DNA of 64,000 bases from Pseudomonadota bacterium (GTDB lineage: Bacteria; Pseudomonadota; Alphaproteobacteria; Reyranellales; Reyranellaceae): contig JAIUOX010000001.1 in assembly GCA_020160955.1 (NCBI GenBank), positions 1 through 64,000 of the forward strand. The letters are read 5' to 3'. Below the pieces are notes generated by a model. It searched no databases. It was given only the letters and a program-made list of their open reading frames with translations, and had not been told where the DNA came from. How positions within the stretch are numbered: position 1 is the stretch's first letter; each line of letters begins with the position of its first letter. Positions 52,994 through 61,932 of this stretch are shown here, one piece after another. The translations under genes were made by a program, and so were the position numbers.

Positions 52994-54703
52994 ATGGAAG
53001 ACAGCAGCACCTACTGGAAGCGGTCGCGCGTGGAGGTCCGGGCGGCCGGCTTCGATCCCGACAAGGCCGCGCAGGCCTCGGCGATCGTCACCATCGCCAG
53101 CGCCTGGACCAATGCCCATCGCTGCAACAACCGGGTGCGCGAGATCACCGACCTGCTGGTCGCGCTGGTCGCCGAGAAGGGCGGGCAGGGGCTGGTGGTC
53201 GGCGCGCCGGCCGTCTCCGACGCGCTGACCCAGGGCACGCCGACCGCCGGCTACAGCCTGGTGTCACGCGACGTCGCCGCCGACTGCTTCGAGATCGGCC
53301 ACTACGCCCACCACGGCGACGCGATGATCGTCATCTCCGGCTGCGACAAGACCGGCGCCGCGGCGCTGATGCCGCTCGCCCGCACCAATGCCTTCGGGCT
53401 GGTGCTCTACCCGGGCACCAGCTCGCCCGGGAAGGTCGACTTCGGCCCGTGGGCGGCCAAGGGCACCAACCTCACCATCATGGACTGGGCCGAGGGCCGC
53501 GCGGCGCGCGAGGCCGGCCGGATCAGCGCCGAGGAGATGGACGCGCTGGAACGCAACGTGCTGCCGGGCAGCGGCACCTGCGGCGCCATGTTCACCGCGA
53601 ACACCATGAGCACCATCGCCGAGGCGATCGGCATGATGCTGCCGCACGGTGCCTCGCACCCCGCCGACTACGACGCGAAGAGCGGCATCCATGCCGATGT
53701 CGCGGCGCAGGCCCGCGCCTCGGTCGAGGCGCTGTACCGGCTGATCGAGAAGGGCATCCGCCCGCGCGACATCATGACGGAGCGCGCCTTCGAGAACGCC
53801 ATCACGACCGTCTACGCGATGGGCGGCTCGACCAACATGTACCTCCACCTGCTGGCGGTGGCGCGCGACGCCGGGGTGCCGATCACCATCGAGCGCATCC
53901 AGGCGATCGGCGAGCGGGTGCCGCTGCTGGTCAACCTGCAACCGCACGGCAAGTACGCGATGACCAGCCTGCACGCGATCGGCGGCGTGCCGGTGGTGAT
54001 GAAGGAGCTCCTGAAGGCCGGGCTGCTGCACGGCGACGTCATGACGGTGACCGGCCGCACGCTGGCCGAGAACCTCGCCGGGGTGAAGTCGCTGGACCAG
54101 CTGGGCACGCAGGACATCGTGCGCCCGGTGGCCGCGCCGGTGGCGCCGGCCAACAACCACATCAGCGTGCTGAAGGGCAACCTCGCGCCCGAGAGCTGCC
54201 TGCTCAAGCTGTCGGGCAAGACGCTCGAGAAGGGCGAGTTCCGCGGCACCGCCCGGGTCTTCGACTCGGAGGCCGAGACGATGGCGGCGATCCGCGCCGG
54301 CGAGATCAGGAAGGGCACGGTGATCGTCGTGCGCAACGTCGGCCCGGTCGGCGGTCCCGGCATGCCCGAGATGGTGATGCTGACCATCCAGCTGCAGGGG
54401 CGCGGGCTGGGCGAGGACGTGGCGCTGATCACCGACGGCCGCTTCTCCGGCGTCAGCCACGGCATCCTGATCGGCCACATCTCGCCGGAGGCCGCGCGCG
54501 GCGGCCCGATCGCCGCGGTGCGCGACGGCGACACGATCGTCATCGACCCGCGCAAGCGTACCCTCGACCTCGACCTGCCGGCCGACGAGATCGCCCGCCG
54601 CATGGCCGACTGGAAGGCGCCCGACCCGAAGGTGCGGCCGGGCTCGGTGCACCACAAGTACGTCCGCCTGGTGTCGTCGGCGCACTTCGGCTGCGTGGTT
54701 TAG
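52994..54703 (+). CDS. IlvD/Edd family dehydratase
   Basis: The 569-aa protein is an iron-sulfur dehydratase of the dihydroxy-acid/6-phosphogluconate/sugar-acid family. All three cluster cysteines are present: Cys44 (AHRCNNR), Cys117 (ISGCDKTG) and Cys196 (GSGTCGAMFTANTM). MGGSTNMYLHLLA and the C-terminal GRFSGVSHGILIGHISPEAA (substrate Ser region) are typical. The isoleucine/valine enzyme IlvD is possible, but there are no ilv genes nearby, and the sugar-acid dehydratases are equally plausible. It is divergent from the nitroreductase; the MarR sites lie between. Confidence 0.85.
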   Translation: MEDSSTYWKRSRVEVRAAGFDPDKAAQASAIVTIASAWTNAHRCNNRVREITDLLVALVAEKGGQGLVVGAPAVSDALTQGTPTAGYSLVSRDVAADCFEIGHYAHHGDAMIVISGCDKTGAAALMPLARTNAFGLVLYPGTSSPGKVDFGPWAAKGTNLTIMDWAEGRAAREAGRISAEEMDALERNVLPGSGTCGAMFTANTMSTIAEAIGMMLPHGASHPADYDAKSGIHADVAAQARASVEALYRLIEKGIRPRDIMTERAFENAITTVYAMGGSTNMYLHLLAVARDAGVPITIERIQAIGERVPLLVNLQPHGKYAMTSLHAIGGVPVVMKELLKAGLLHGDVMTVTGRTLAENLAGVKSLDQLGTQDIVRPVAAPVAPANNHISVLKGNLAPESCLLKLSGKTLEKGEFRGTARVFDSEAETMAAIRAGEIRKGTVIVVRNVGPVGGPGMPEMVMLTIQLQGRGLGEDVALITDGRFSGVSHGILIGHISPEAARGGPIAAVRDGDTIVIDPRKRTLDLDLPADEIARRMADWKAPDPKVRPGSVHHKYVRLVSSAHFGCVV

Positions 54704-54711
54704 CAAGAGCC

Positions 54712-54758
54712 GTCATCCCGACCGAAGCCGAGCGCAGCGAGGCGGAGTGGAGGGACCT
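54712..54758. repeat. Expanded copy of the dispersed repeat
   Basis: GTCATCCCG at the left and AGGGACCT at the right match the arms of the 28-bp repeat, but 30 bases with CGAAGCCGAGCGCAGCGAGG replace the short centre, so the unit is 47 bases. It lies between convergent genes, nine bases after the IlvD/Edd stop. Confidence 0.65.
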
Positions 54759-54761
54759 CCG

Positions 54762-55937
54762 TCACCGCCGCGGGTTCAGCACCTCGGCGGCGTCGAACAG
54801 GAACAGTTCCGGGCAGGCGTCCGGCGGCGACTGGAAGGGCTTGAGCAGGCCGCTCGACGTCGCCAGCGCGGTGTCGAACTTCGCTGGCGTGTCGCGCGAG
54901 AAGGAGACGTGGCACACCAGTGGCCCGCCGCCGAAATCGTAGCCCGAGACCTCGAAGTTCGATCCCATCACCTCGGGCAGCGGCACGCCGGCGCTGCGCA
55001 GCCCGGCATAGACCGTCTCCATCAGCGTGTCGTCGCGCGCCATCAGCACCGCGTTGAGCTGCGTCGTCACCAGCCCCTTGCCGGTGGCGGCCTCGCTGGT
55101 GTTGCGCACCAGCTCCAGCAGGCGCCGCCGCAGGTCGCGCGCCGACATCGGCCGGGCCTGCAGCGCCGACGCCTGCCCGAGATCGCCGGTGGCGTGGTTG
55201 CAGATCGCGGCGGCGATGGCTGCCGGGTTGGTCGGGCGGCGGGCGAGCCCTACCGGGCAGACGCGCAGGCTGACGAAGGTCTCGTTGGTCTCGATGTATT
55301 CCCAGGCCTCGGGCGCCTGGCCCATCATGCGGGCCACGAAGGCCGGGTCGATGCCCATCTGCACGGCGTAGCGCACCAGCGCCGCCGCGCCGCCGCGCGC
55401 CACCGTGAAGCCGGTGACGACGCCCTCGCGGGCGTCCTTGCTGCTGGCCGACAACTCGCCGGGCGAGGTCAGGTAGAAGTTGTGGAAGCCGACCTGGCCG
55501 CCGATCTCGAGGCTGCGGCTGGGCACCGCCTGCTGGCGGGCGTGGCTCTGGGTGCCGCCGAGGAAGGCCAGCGCGCAGGCCGACAGGCAGAGGTCGTCCT
55601 TGCGCACGAGCGTGGCGATGTCGAACTCGCGGAACAGGTAGCCGAGCTTCAGCCCCTCGTAGAGATCGCCGCCCTTGCTGCTGAGCTCTATGGTCGCCAG
55701 CGGCGCGCCGGCCGCGGCCGCCGTGCCGGTCCGCAGCTTCTCGACCATCTTGCGCAGCCGGTCGGAGTCGCCGGCCTCGATCAGGCCGGTCAGTCGGAGT
55801 CGGTGCGTCACCATCGCCGACTTCGGGGTGAGGCCGGGGATCGAGGTGCTGTCGAGGGTCAAGGTGCCCGCGTGCGCATGCGTCGCGAATGCGGCGAGCA
55901 GCACGAGGAGCGCTCCGAGAACCCGACGACGCAACAC
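54762..55937 (-). CDS. Exported ClpP/SDH-like fold protein
   Basis: GTG at 55937 with GGGGGAGG just upstream gives a 391-aa precursor with a signal peptide (LRRRVLGALLVLLAAFATHAHA); the open frame continues upstream without coding character. The central domain has the ClpP/crotonase-like pattern IELSSKGGDLYEGLKLGYLF and DDLCLSACALAFLGG, where the Ser in CLSACALAFLGG corresponds to the nucleophile position of ClpP-type periplasmic proteases. Activity is likely but not proved. It is divergent from the sensor gene, 205 bases apart. Confidence 0.7.
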   Translation of the reverse strand: MLRRRVLGALLVLLAAFATHAHAGTLTLDSTSIPGLTPKSAMVTHRLRLTGLIEAGDSDRLRKMVEKLRTGTAAAAGAPLATIELSSKGGDLYEGLKLGYLFREFDIATLVRKDDLCLSACALAFLGGTQSHARQQAVPSRSLEIGGQVGFHNFYLTSPGELSASSKDAREGVVTGFTVARGGAAALVRYAVQMGIDPAFVARMMGQAPEAWEYIETNETFVSLRVCPVGLARRPTNPAAIAAAICNHATGDLGQASALQARPMSARDLRRRLLELVRNTSEAATGKGLVTTQLNAVLMARDDTLMETVYAGLRSAGVPLPEVMGSNFEVSGYDFGGGPLVCHVSFSRDTPAKFDTALATSSGLLKPFQSPPDACPELFLFDAAEVLNPRR

Positions 55938-56142
55938 GGCGCCTCCCCCTTCGCGCGCAAGGCGCGGCACGAGGCCAACGGGCGCGCGACAATCCCAAGC
56001 CCGCTGCAACCGGGAGCGTCCCGCAGCGGCGGGATCGATGCAAGAATCGCATTTGCATATGTCGTTGTCGCGTGTCACATCGGCTTTTCGTGCAATTTGT
56101 TTTTGCGTTTTTCGTGCTAGGACTCCCCGGGCGAATTTGGGC

Positions 56143-58323
56143 ATGAAGGACGCCGTGGACCGCTCCCCGTTCCTGACTTTCGGTCGCAGCCGCTGGGTGT
56201 TCGCGATCCTTGCCCTGGCCGGCGTGCTGAACGGCCTGCTCGGGGCCTGGCTGGTGACCTCGGGTCCCACCGATCCGGTGGTACATACCGCCAACTTCCT
56301 GCGTTTCCTGGTGTCGCCGTGGATGCTGGCCACCTACGTCGTGGTCGCGCTGCTCGTGGGGATGGGCGCGTGGCGCCTGCGCAACCTGCCGCAGGCGCCG
56401 AGCGAGCGGGCGGTGGACAAGACGTTGCGCGGTCGCGCCATCGGCTTCGCGCTCGTGGTCGCGGTCGCGTCCTTCGTCCTGATGGGGATCGGGTACCTCT
56501 ACTACCGCGAGGTCGAGGCCTCGACCTACGCCGAGCGGACGGCCGAGCAGCAGGCGGTCGCCCGGCTGAAGTCCCAGCAGGTCGGCAAGTGGCTGGTCGA
56601 GACCACCGTCAATGCCGAGATCCTCGCGGCCTCGATCGCGCGCATGCCGCTCGACCGCCTGCCCGGCGATCGCGACGTCGCGCAGGTGACCGGCCTGCTG
56701 TTCGCCGAGGCGCTGGCGATCAACCCCGAGCGAACCTCGGTCACGCTGTTCGCCGCGAACGGCAGCGTGCTGGTGCACGAGGGCGAGGGCAGCGGTCCCG
56801 ACGCCGCCACGACGGATGCCGTCAAGGCCCTGATCGCCAGCCCGGCGCCGTCGAAGGTCGTCGACCTGCACAACAACCCGGGCGACCCGCCGCAACCGCG
56901 CATGGCGATCGTCGTCCCCGTGGCGGGGACGGGAGCCAGGCCGCTGGGCTGGCTCGCCGTCGCGCTCGATCCGTTCCGCGGCATCCTCGACAAGTTCAAC
57001 ACCTGGCCGACGGCGAGCCGGACGTCCGAGGTGCTGCTGGTCCACCGCGTCGGCGACGACGTGGTCTACATCACGCCGCCCAAGCACCTCGTCCCGCCGC
57101 CGGTGCCCAACACGCTGGCCCTGCCGCTGTCCAACACGCGCTCGCCGGCGGTCCAGACGATCCTGCAGGGACCGGGCGCGCGGACCGGCATCGACTACAG
57201 CGGCACGCGCGTGCTGACCGCGTCGGACAAGGTCAATGGCCTGCCGTGGTACATCGGGGCCAAGACCGACGAATCCGAGTACGAGGTCCCGCTGCGCCGG
57301 CTGGCGCGGCGTCTCGCCGAGGTGATCGGCCTCGGCATCGCGATCTCCGTCCTTTGCCTGTGGGTCCTGTATCGCGGCGAGCGGGCGGCCCTGCAGTCCC
57401 AGGCGCAGAGCGCGGAGCTCGAGCACCAGGCGATGACCCGGCACTTCGAGGACCTGACCCAGTTGGCGCGCGACGTCATCTTCCTGTCGGGTCCGGATGG
57501 CCGGATCATCGAGGCCAACGAGGCGGCGTCGACCGTCTACGGCTACGCCGCCGAGGAATTCCGGGGCATGCCGGCTTCCGATCTCCGGCCACCGGAGGCA
57601 CGGGACGGCTACGACGATGCGTGGCGCCGCTACGCCAGCCCGGGCGGCGCGCTGATCGAGACGGTTCACCGGCGCAAGGACGGCACGACCTTCCCGGTCG
57701 AGGTCAGCGGGCGCGTGCTGGAGGTTGGCGGCAAGCCGTTCTACCAGGCCTTCGTGCGCGACATCTCCGAGCGGCGGGCGCTGGAACGGCAGGTCGCCCG
57801 GCTGTCGCGGGTGCGCACCGCCCTGCAGGCGGGGACCAGCGTGCTGCTGCGCTCGCGCGACGAGACCGAGATGTACGAGCGGCTGTGCGCCGTGATGGTG
57901 CAGCAGGGGGGCTACGTGATGGCCAACGTGGCGCTGCCGGTCGACGATCCCGACAAGACCGTGCGCTACGCGGCCGTGGCGGGCGTGGACGACGGCTACC
58001 TGGCGCAGGCGCACATCAGCTGGGGCGACGTGCCGCGCGGCCACGGCCCGCTGGGCACGGCGCTGCGCACCGGCGAGATGCAGGTCAACCAGGATTTCAT
58101 CTCGAACCCGCTGGCCGCGCCGTGGCGCGACGAAGCGCTGAAGCGCGGCTACCGGTCGAGCATCGCCATCCCGCTGAAGGACGGCGACCGCACCTTCGCC
58201 GCGCTGACGCTGTACGCCAGCGAGCCCGATGCCTTCGACGACGACGAGGTCACGCTGCTGTCGAAGCTCTGCGCCGATCTCGCCTACGCCGCCGTGGCGG
58301 CGAGCCGGCGCCGCGCGGCCTGA
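56143..58323 (+). CDS. Membrane sensor with dCache-like, PAS and GAF domains, no output domain
   Basis: The 726-aa protein has membrane segments near residues 14-34, 50-72 and 98-120, a large periplasmic sensor part (about 120-400, LFAEALAINPERTSVTLFAANGSVLV), another membrane segment near 395-415, a PAS domain (DVIFLSGPDGRIIEANEAASTVYGYAAEEF) with PAC tail (FVRDISERRALERQV), then a GAF domain ending LYASEPDAFDDDEVTLLSKLCADLAYA. The gene stops there, with no kinase, GGDEF, EAL or response-regulator domain. AT-rich DNA upstream holds the promoter. Confidence 0.85.
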   Translation: MKDAVDRSPFLTFGRSRWVFAILALAGVLNGLLGAWLVTSGPTDPVVHTANFLRFLVSPWMLATYVVVALLVGMGAWRLRNLPQAPSERAVDKTLRGRAIGFALVVAVASFVLMGIGYLYYREVEASTYAERTAEQQAVARLKSQQVGKWLVETTVNAEILAASIARMPLDRLPGDRDVAQVTGLLFAEALAINPERTSVTLFAANGSVLVHEGEGSGPDAATTDAVKALIASPAPSKVVDLHNNPGDPPQPRMAIVVPVAGTGARPLGWLAVALDPFRGILDKFNTWPTASRTSEVLLVHRVGDDVVYITPPKHLVPPPVPNTLALPLSNTRSPAVQTILQGPGARTGIDYSGTRVLTASDKVNGLPWYIGAKTDESEYEVPLRRLARRLAEVIGLGIAISVLCLWVLYRGERAALQSQAQSAELEHQAMTRHFEDLTQLARDVIFLSGPDGRIIEANEAASTVYGYAAEEFRGMPASDLRPPEARDGYDDAWRRYASPGGALIETVHRRKDGTTFPVEVSGRVLEVGGKPFYQAFVRDISERRALERQVARLSRVRTALQAGTSVLLRSRDETEMYERLCAVMVQQGGYVMANVALPVDDPDKTVRYAAVAGVDDGYLAQAHISWGDVPRGHGPLGTALRTGEMQVNQDFISNPLAAPWRDEALKRGYRSSIAIPLKDGDRTFAALTLYASEPDAFDDDEVTLLSKLCADLAYAAVAASRRRAA

Positions 58324-58348
58324 CGACGTCTCTTGACGGGCGCGGCGC

Positions 58349-58903
58349 TCAGGCGTCGCGGCGCGGCAGCATGCGGCGCAGGGTATCGTCCTTCAGCAGG
58401 TAGTGATGGATCAGCGCCGCGGCGGCGTGGACCGTGGCCAGCAGGATCGTCAGGTGGGCGGCCAGTTCGTGGACGCCCTTGATCGAGCGGGCCAGCGCGC
58501 GGTCGCGCGGCCACGGCGAGGCGATGTCGGCCAGGCCGAACAGCGGCAGCGACTGGCCGCGGGCGAAGGTCAGCAGGATGCCGAGCACCGGCACGCCGAT
58601 CATCAGGGCGTAGAACAGCCAGTGCAGGCCATGGGCGAGCGGCTGCGACCAGCGCGCCATCGGGCCGGGCAGCGCCGGCGGCGGCGGGTTGCCGCCGATC
58701 CGCCAGCCCAGCCGCACCAGCACGATGGCCAGCAGGGCGAGACCCACGGTCTCGTGCACCCACAGCACCCGCGGCTCGAAGCGCTTCGGCACGTCGTCCA
58801 GCACGATGCCGAGACCCCAGGCCGTGAGCACGCACAGGGCGGCCAGCCAGTGCAGCAGGCGGGCGACGGCGCCGTAGCCCGTCGCGTCGTTTCGCAGCTT
58901 CAT
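58349..58903 (-). CDS. Cytochrome b561 family protein
   Basis: The 184-aa protein has four membrane segments and paired histidines for two haems: RLLHWLAALC, LWVHETVGLALLAIVL, LAHGLHWLFYALM and ATVHAAAALIHHYL. Members move electrons from quinol to small periplasmic redox partners. It converges with the sensor gene, 25 bases apart, and is divergent from the small exported protein gene at 59037. Confidence 0.88.
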   Translation of the reverse strand: MKLRNDATGYGAVARLLHWLAALCVLTAWGLGIVLDDVPKRFEPRVLWVHETVGLALLAIVLVRLGWRIGGNPPPPALPGPMARWSQPLAHGLHWLFYALMIGVPVLGILLTFARGQSLPLFGLADIASPWPRDRALARSIKGVHELAAHLTILLATVHAAAALIHHYLLKDDTLRRMLPRRDA

Positions 58904-59036
58904 GGGCGCAGCAAGCCACGATCGCGGCGGGGTGACCATGCGGCACAACGGTAAGCGGCGTGAAAGCCTGCCGCCGCAATGCCGCCTCGCCCGGGCGGTG
59001 CAATGGCCGCGCTCCACCCGAGCAACGGAGGTTCAC

Positions 59037-59324
59037 ATGACGATGATCAAGACCACCCTGTCGAGTGCTCTCCTGGCCGCCGGCGTCGCCGCCATCCTGG
59101 CGCCGGCCATGGCGTCGGCCGACACCGGCGACGCCGCCTACTGCACCGCCCTGGTGAAGAAGTACGAGACCTACCTCGACATGGGCTCCAAGCGGGGGCG
59201 CCAGCCCCAGAGCCTCGAGTCGCGCGAGGCCGCGGCGCGCTGCAAGGCGGGCGACACCGCCGGCATCGCCGGGCTCGAAAAGGCGCTGAACAACGCGAAG
59301 ATTCCGCTTCCTTCGCGCGGCTGA
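59037..59324 (+). CDS. Small exported protein
   Basis: The 95-aa product has a signal peptide (residues 1-28, ending AMASA) and a mature part with two cysteines (AAYCTALV, AARCKAG) that may form a disulfide. ACGGAGG precedes the ATG. No family is assigned, but short two-Cys proteins of this kind are common in alphaproteobacterial periplasms. A strong hairpin follows ten bases after the stop. Confidence 0.75.
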   Translation: MTMIKTTLSSALLAAGVAAILAPAMASADTGDAAYCTALVKKYETYLDMGSKRGRQPQSLESREAAARCKAGDTAGIAGLEKALNNAKIPLPSRG

Positions 59325-59334
59325 GTGCAAGAAT

Positions 59335-59367
59335 GCGGCGCCGGCAACCCAGCGTTGCCGGCGCCGC
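59335..59367 (+). terminator. Strong hairpin after the small exported protein
   Basis: GCGGCGCCGGCAAC (59335-59348) and GTTGCCGGCGCCGC (59354-59367) are perfect 14-bp arms around CCAGC. No T run follows, so it is a weaker intrinsic terminator or a 3'-end-protecting hairpin. Confidence 0.55.
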
Positions 59368-59370
59368 GGT

Positions 59371-59386
59371 CGTGAGGCGCCTCACA
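59371..59386. promoter_or_regulatory. CRP/FNR-like dyad upstream of the small membrane protein
   Basis: CGTGAGGCGCCTCACA contains the exact GTGA-N6-TCAC core and lies 65 bases before the GTG at 59452, immediately behind the hairpin. Confidence 0.35.
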
Positions 59387-59451
59387 CCTCGCGCCGTTGA
59401 AAGCGCCCGGCCCGTCGTGCATTCTCTCCGTGGGGAGAAAGCGCGAGTTCA

Positions 59452-59784
59452 GTGTTCGAGACGTACCGCTTCGACAAGCCGGATTCGGACAGGGCCGTCG
59501 TGCTCGACGGGTGGTCCTGGGTGTGGGCCGCCATTGCCGGCCCGGTCTACGTGCTGATGCTCGGCTTTGTTAAGCCGGCCCTGCTGACGCTGGTGGTCAG
59601 CATCGCGGTGTTCTTCGCCGCCGCCACCAGCCTCGCCTTCATCGTCGGCTTCATCGACTCGCTTTTCGTGAGCCTGGTCTCGATCGTCGTCATCCCGGTG
59701 GCGGCGATGCTGACCCAGGCCTCCGCCGCCATGCAGATCATGCGGCGCCACCTGCTGCACCGCGGCTGGCGCGCCGGGCACTGA
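59452..59784 (+). CDS. Small membrane protein, DUF2628-like arrangement
   Basis: GTG at 59452 gives 110 aa with three to four hydrophobic segments (about 24-40, 44-62, 64-90). DGWSWVWAAIAGPVYVLMLGF near the N terminus resembles the Trp-Ser-Trp-Gly-Pro start of DUF2628 proteins, but similarity is too weak for assignment. It converges with the binding-protein gene at 59810. Confidence 0.6.
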   Translation: MFETYRFDKPDSDRAVVLDGWSWVWAAIAGPVYVLMLGFVKPALLTLVVSIAVFFAAATSLAFIVGFIDSLFVSLVSIVVIPVAAMLTQASAAMQIMRRHLLHRGWRAGH

Positions 59785-59809
59785 GCCCTGCGACCGGGCC
59801 GAGGTCACG

Positions 59810-60799
59810 CTAGTCGATCAGCTCGTCGGCTTCCAGCGCCAGCCCGGCCGGCACCGCGAGGTCGAGCGCCTTGGCGGTGCGCGCGTTGATGACCGTCTCG
59901 AAGCGGGTCGCTTCCTGGACCGGCAGGTCGGACGGCTTCTCGCCGCGCAGGATGCGGTCGATGTAGGTCGCCGACTGGCGATGCAGGGCGGCGCTGTTCG
60001 GCCCGTAGGACATCAGCCCGCCGTTCAGCGGGAAGTTGCGCGACCAGTAGATCGCCGGCACGCGCAGGCGGGCGCACAGGCCGATCAGCAGTTCGCGGTG
60101 GAGCAGCGAGAAGGCCGCCGCCGACACGACCAGACCGGCGCCCGGCTCGCTGGCCAGCCCGGCCAGGCCGCGCTCGATCTCGCCGGCGTTCGGCGCCGGC
60201 AACTGCAGCGGGGCGATGCCGTGCCGCGTCGCCGCCTGCACGAACGGTCCCCAGAAGCCCTTGTAGTTGTGGTTGTTGGGGTCGCCCATCAGGGCGACGC
60301 GCCTGAGGCCGGGCGCGAGGTCGCGCAGGCGGTCGAGCCACTTGCCGGCGATCGGGTACTCGAACGGCGTGAAGCCGGTCATGTTGCCGCCCGGCCGCGC
60401 CAGGCTCGCGACGAAGCCGCCGGCCACCGGGTCGGTGACGTTGACGAACACCACCGGCACCGTCCGCGTCGCGCCGTGCAGCGCCTGCGTCGCCACCGTG
60501 CCCGAGCTCAGGATGACGTCGGGCGCCAGCGCCACCAGCTCCGCCGCCTGGGCCGCGGCGCCCTTGGGATCGCCGCCCATCGAGCGGTACTCGAAGCGCA
60601 GGTTGCGGCCCTCGACCCAGCCGAGGTCGCGCAGCCCGTCGCGCAGCGCGTTGGCGCGCTCCTGCGCCTCGGGATCGCTGCCGAGGTTGGCGAAGGTCAC
60701 GCCCACGGTGCGCACGCGGCTGGCCGGCTGCGCCCGGGCGATGGCGGGGAACAGCAGCGGCAGGCCGCCCATCCGGTGGAGCAGGGTCCGCCGCTTCAT
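59810..60799 (-). CDS. Orphan ABC binding protein, PF04392-type (copy 2)
   Basis: The 329-aa precursor has an N-terminal signal (MKRRTLLHRM ... AIARAQ) and the PF04392 binding-domain pattern: VGVTFANLGSD at the start, GWVEGRNLRFEYR, LVALAPDVILSSGTVATQAL, DPVAGGFVASLARPGGNMTGF and NRxxAKALDLAVP near the C terminus. No permease or ATPase lies nearby. It is 24 bases behind a paralogue on the same strand. The substrate is unknown; some members of the family bind aromatic amino acids. Confidence 0.85.
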   Translation of the reverse strand: MKRRTLLHRMGGLPLLFPAIARAQPASRVRTVGVTFANLGSDPEAQERANALRDGLRDLGWVEGRNLRFEYRSMGGDPKGAAAQAAELVALAPDVILSSGTVATQALHGATRTVPVVFVNVTDPVAGGFVASLARPGGNMTGFTPFEYPIAGKWLDRLRDLAPGLRRVALMGDPNNHNYKGFWGPFVQAATRHGIAPLQLPAPNAGEIERGLAGLASEPGAGLVVSAAAFSLLHRELLIGLCARLRVPAIYWSRNFPLNGGLMSYGPNSAALHRQSATYIDRILRGEKPSDLPVQEATRFETVINARTAKALDLAVPAGLALEADELID

Positions 60800-60823
60800 G
60801 TCGTCTTCCTCGTCGTCACGCGT

Positions 60824-61801
60824 CTACTCGATGATCTCGTCGGCCCGGGCCTGCAGGGTGGGAGGCAGCACGATGCCGAGCTCGGCCGCGGTGCGCTGGT
60901 TGAGCGCGAGGTAGGTACGCGACAGCTGTTCGAACGGCAACCTGGCCACCGGCACGCCGGCCAGCAGCTGCTCGACGTAGAAGGCCATGCGCTGCAGGCC
61001 CTGCTCGATGAAGGCGTCGAACGCCATCAGGCCGCCGGCCTGGGCGAACGCCCGGTCGGCGCCGCAGGCCGGCAGTCGCAGCCGCTGCACGAGGGCGCCC
61101 AGCCGCTCGCTGGCGGGGTAGAAGATCTGCTGCATCGTCAGGCCGTCGATCTCGCCGCGCAGGCCGGCCAGCGTTGGCTCGATGTCGTCGAGGCCGGCGA
61201 CCTCGACCAGGCGCTGTGCCACCCCGGGACGCGTGGCCTGGCGGGCCATCTCGAAGAAGCGGCCGATGTTGGGCTCGCCGCGCAGGCCGACGAAGGCCAG
61301 CGTCCGGGCCTGCGGCAGCGCCTCGAGCAGCAGCTCGACGCGCTTGCCGGCGAGGCTGAGCGACAGCGAGGAGATGCCGGTGATGTTGCCGCCGGGGCGG
61401 GCCAGGCTGCCGACGATGCCGACGCCCGCCGCGTCGGCGACCTGGGCGACGATCGGGATGCGCTGCGTGGCGCGGCCCGCGGCCTGGGCGGCGGCGGTGG
61501 CCCAGACCACCAGGACCTCGACGTTCGCCGCCACCAGTTCCTGCGCCGCCTGCTCGATCAGGGCGGGCTGGCCGCGGCCGTCGTGCACCAGCAGGTCGAT
61601 GGTGCGGCCCTCGACCAGGCCGTGGTCGCGCAGCGCCTTGCGCATGCCCGCGACGAAGCTGTCGTTGGTCGACGAGGTCAGCAGCCCGATCCGCCGCCGC
61701 GGCGCGCCAGCAGGTGACGGCGCGGGCGCAGTCTGGGCGTCCGCGGCCTTCCACGAGGCGAGGCTGGCGGAAAGGCCAAGCAGGGCGGCACGCCGGTTCA
61801 T
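60824..61801 (-). CDS. Orphan ABC binding protein, PF04392-type (copy 1)
   Basis: ATG at 61801 gives a 325-aa precursor with a signal peptide (MNRRAALLGLSASLASW, cleavage after ADA). RRIGLLTSSTNDSFVAGMRKALRDHGLVEGRTIDLL, ANVEVLVVWATAAAQAA and ADAAGVGIVGSLARPGGNITGIS match the same family as its neighbour, with NQRTAAELGIVLP at the end. The two genes are the first and second of a transcript with no transporter membrane parts. Confidence 0.85.
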   Translation of the reverse strand: MNRRAALLGLSASLASWKAADAQTAPAPSPAGAPRRRIGLLTSSTNDSFVAGMRKALRDHGLVEGRTIDLLVHDGRGQPALIEQAAQELVAANVEVLVVWATAAAQAAGRATQRIPIVAQVADAAGVGIVGSLARPGGNITGISSLSLSLAGKRVELLLEALPQARTLAFVGLRGEPNIGRFFEMARQATRPGVAQRLVEVAGLDDIEPTLAGLRGEIDGLTMQQIFYPASERLGALVQRLRLPACGADRAFAQAGGLMAFDAFIEQGLQRMAFYVEQLLAGVPVARLPFEQLSRTYLALNQRTAAELGIVLPPTLQARADEIIE

Positions 61802-61916
61802 CCGGCCACTGTAAAGAACGCGGTGCGCGCCGCCTAGGCGTGGCGGCGTCACCCCGCCGTCACTCCGTCGTCGCGCGTGGAACTCACCCTCGGGGTGCAG
61901 GATTTCTGGCGACAAG

Positions 61917-61932
61917 CGTGAGGACTCTCACA
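61917..61932. promoter_or_regulatory. CRP/FNR-like dyad upstream of the exported protein at 61988
   Basis: CGTGAGGACTCTCACA contains the exact GTGA-N6-TCAC core and lies 55 bases before the ATG at 61988, in the divergent region with the binding-protein genes. Confidence 0.4.
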
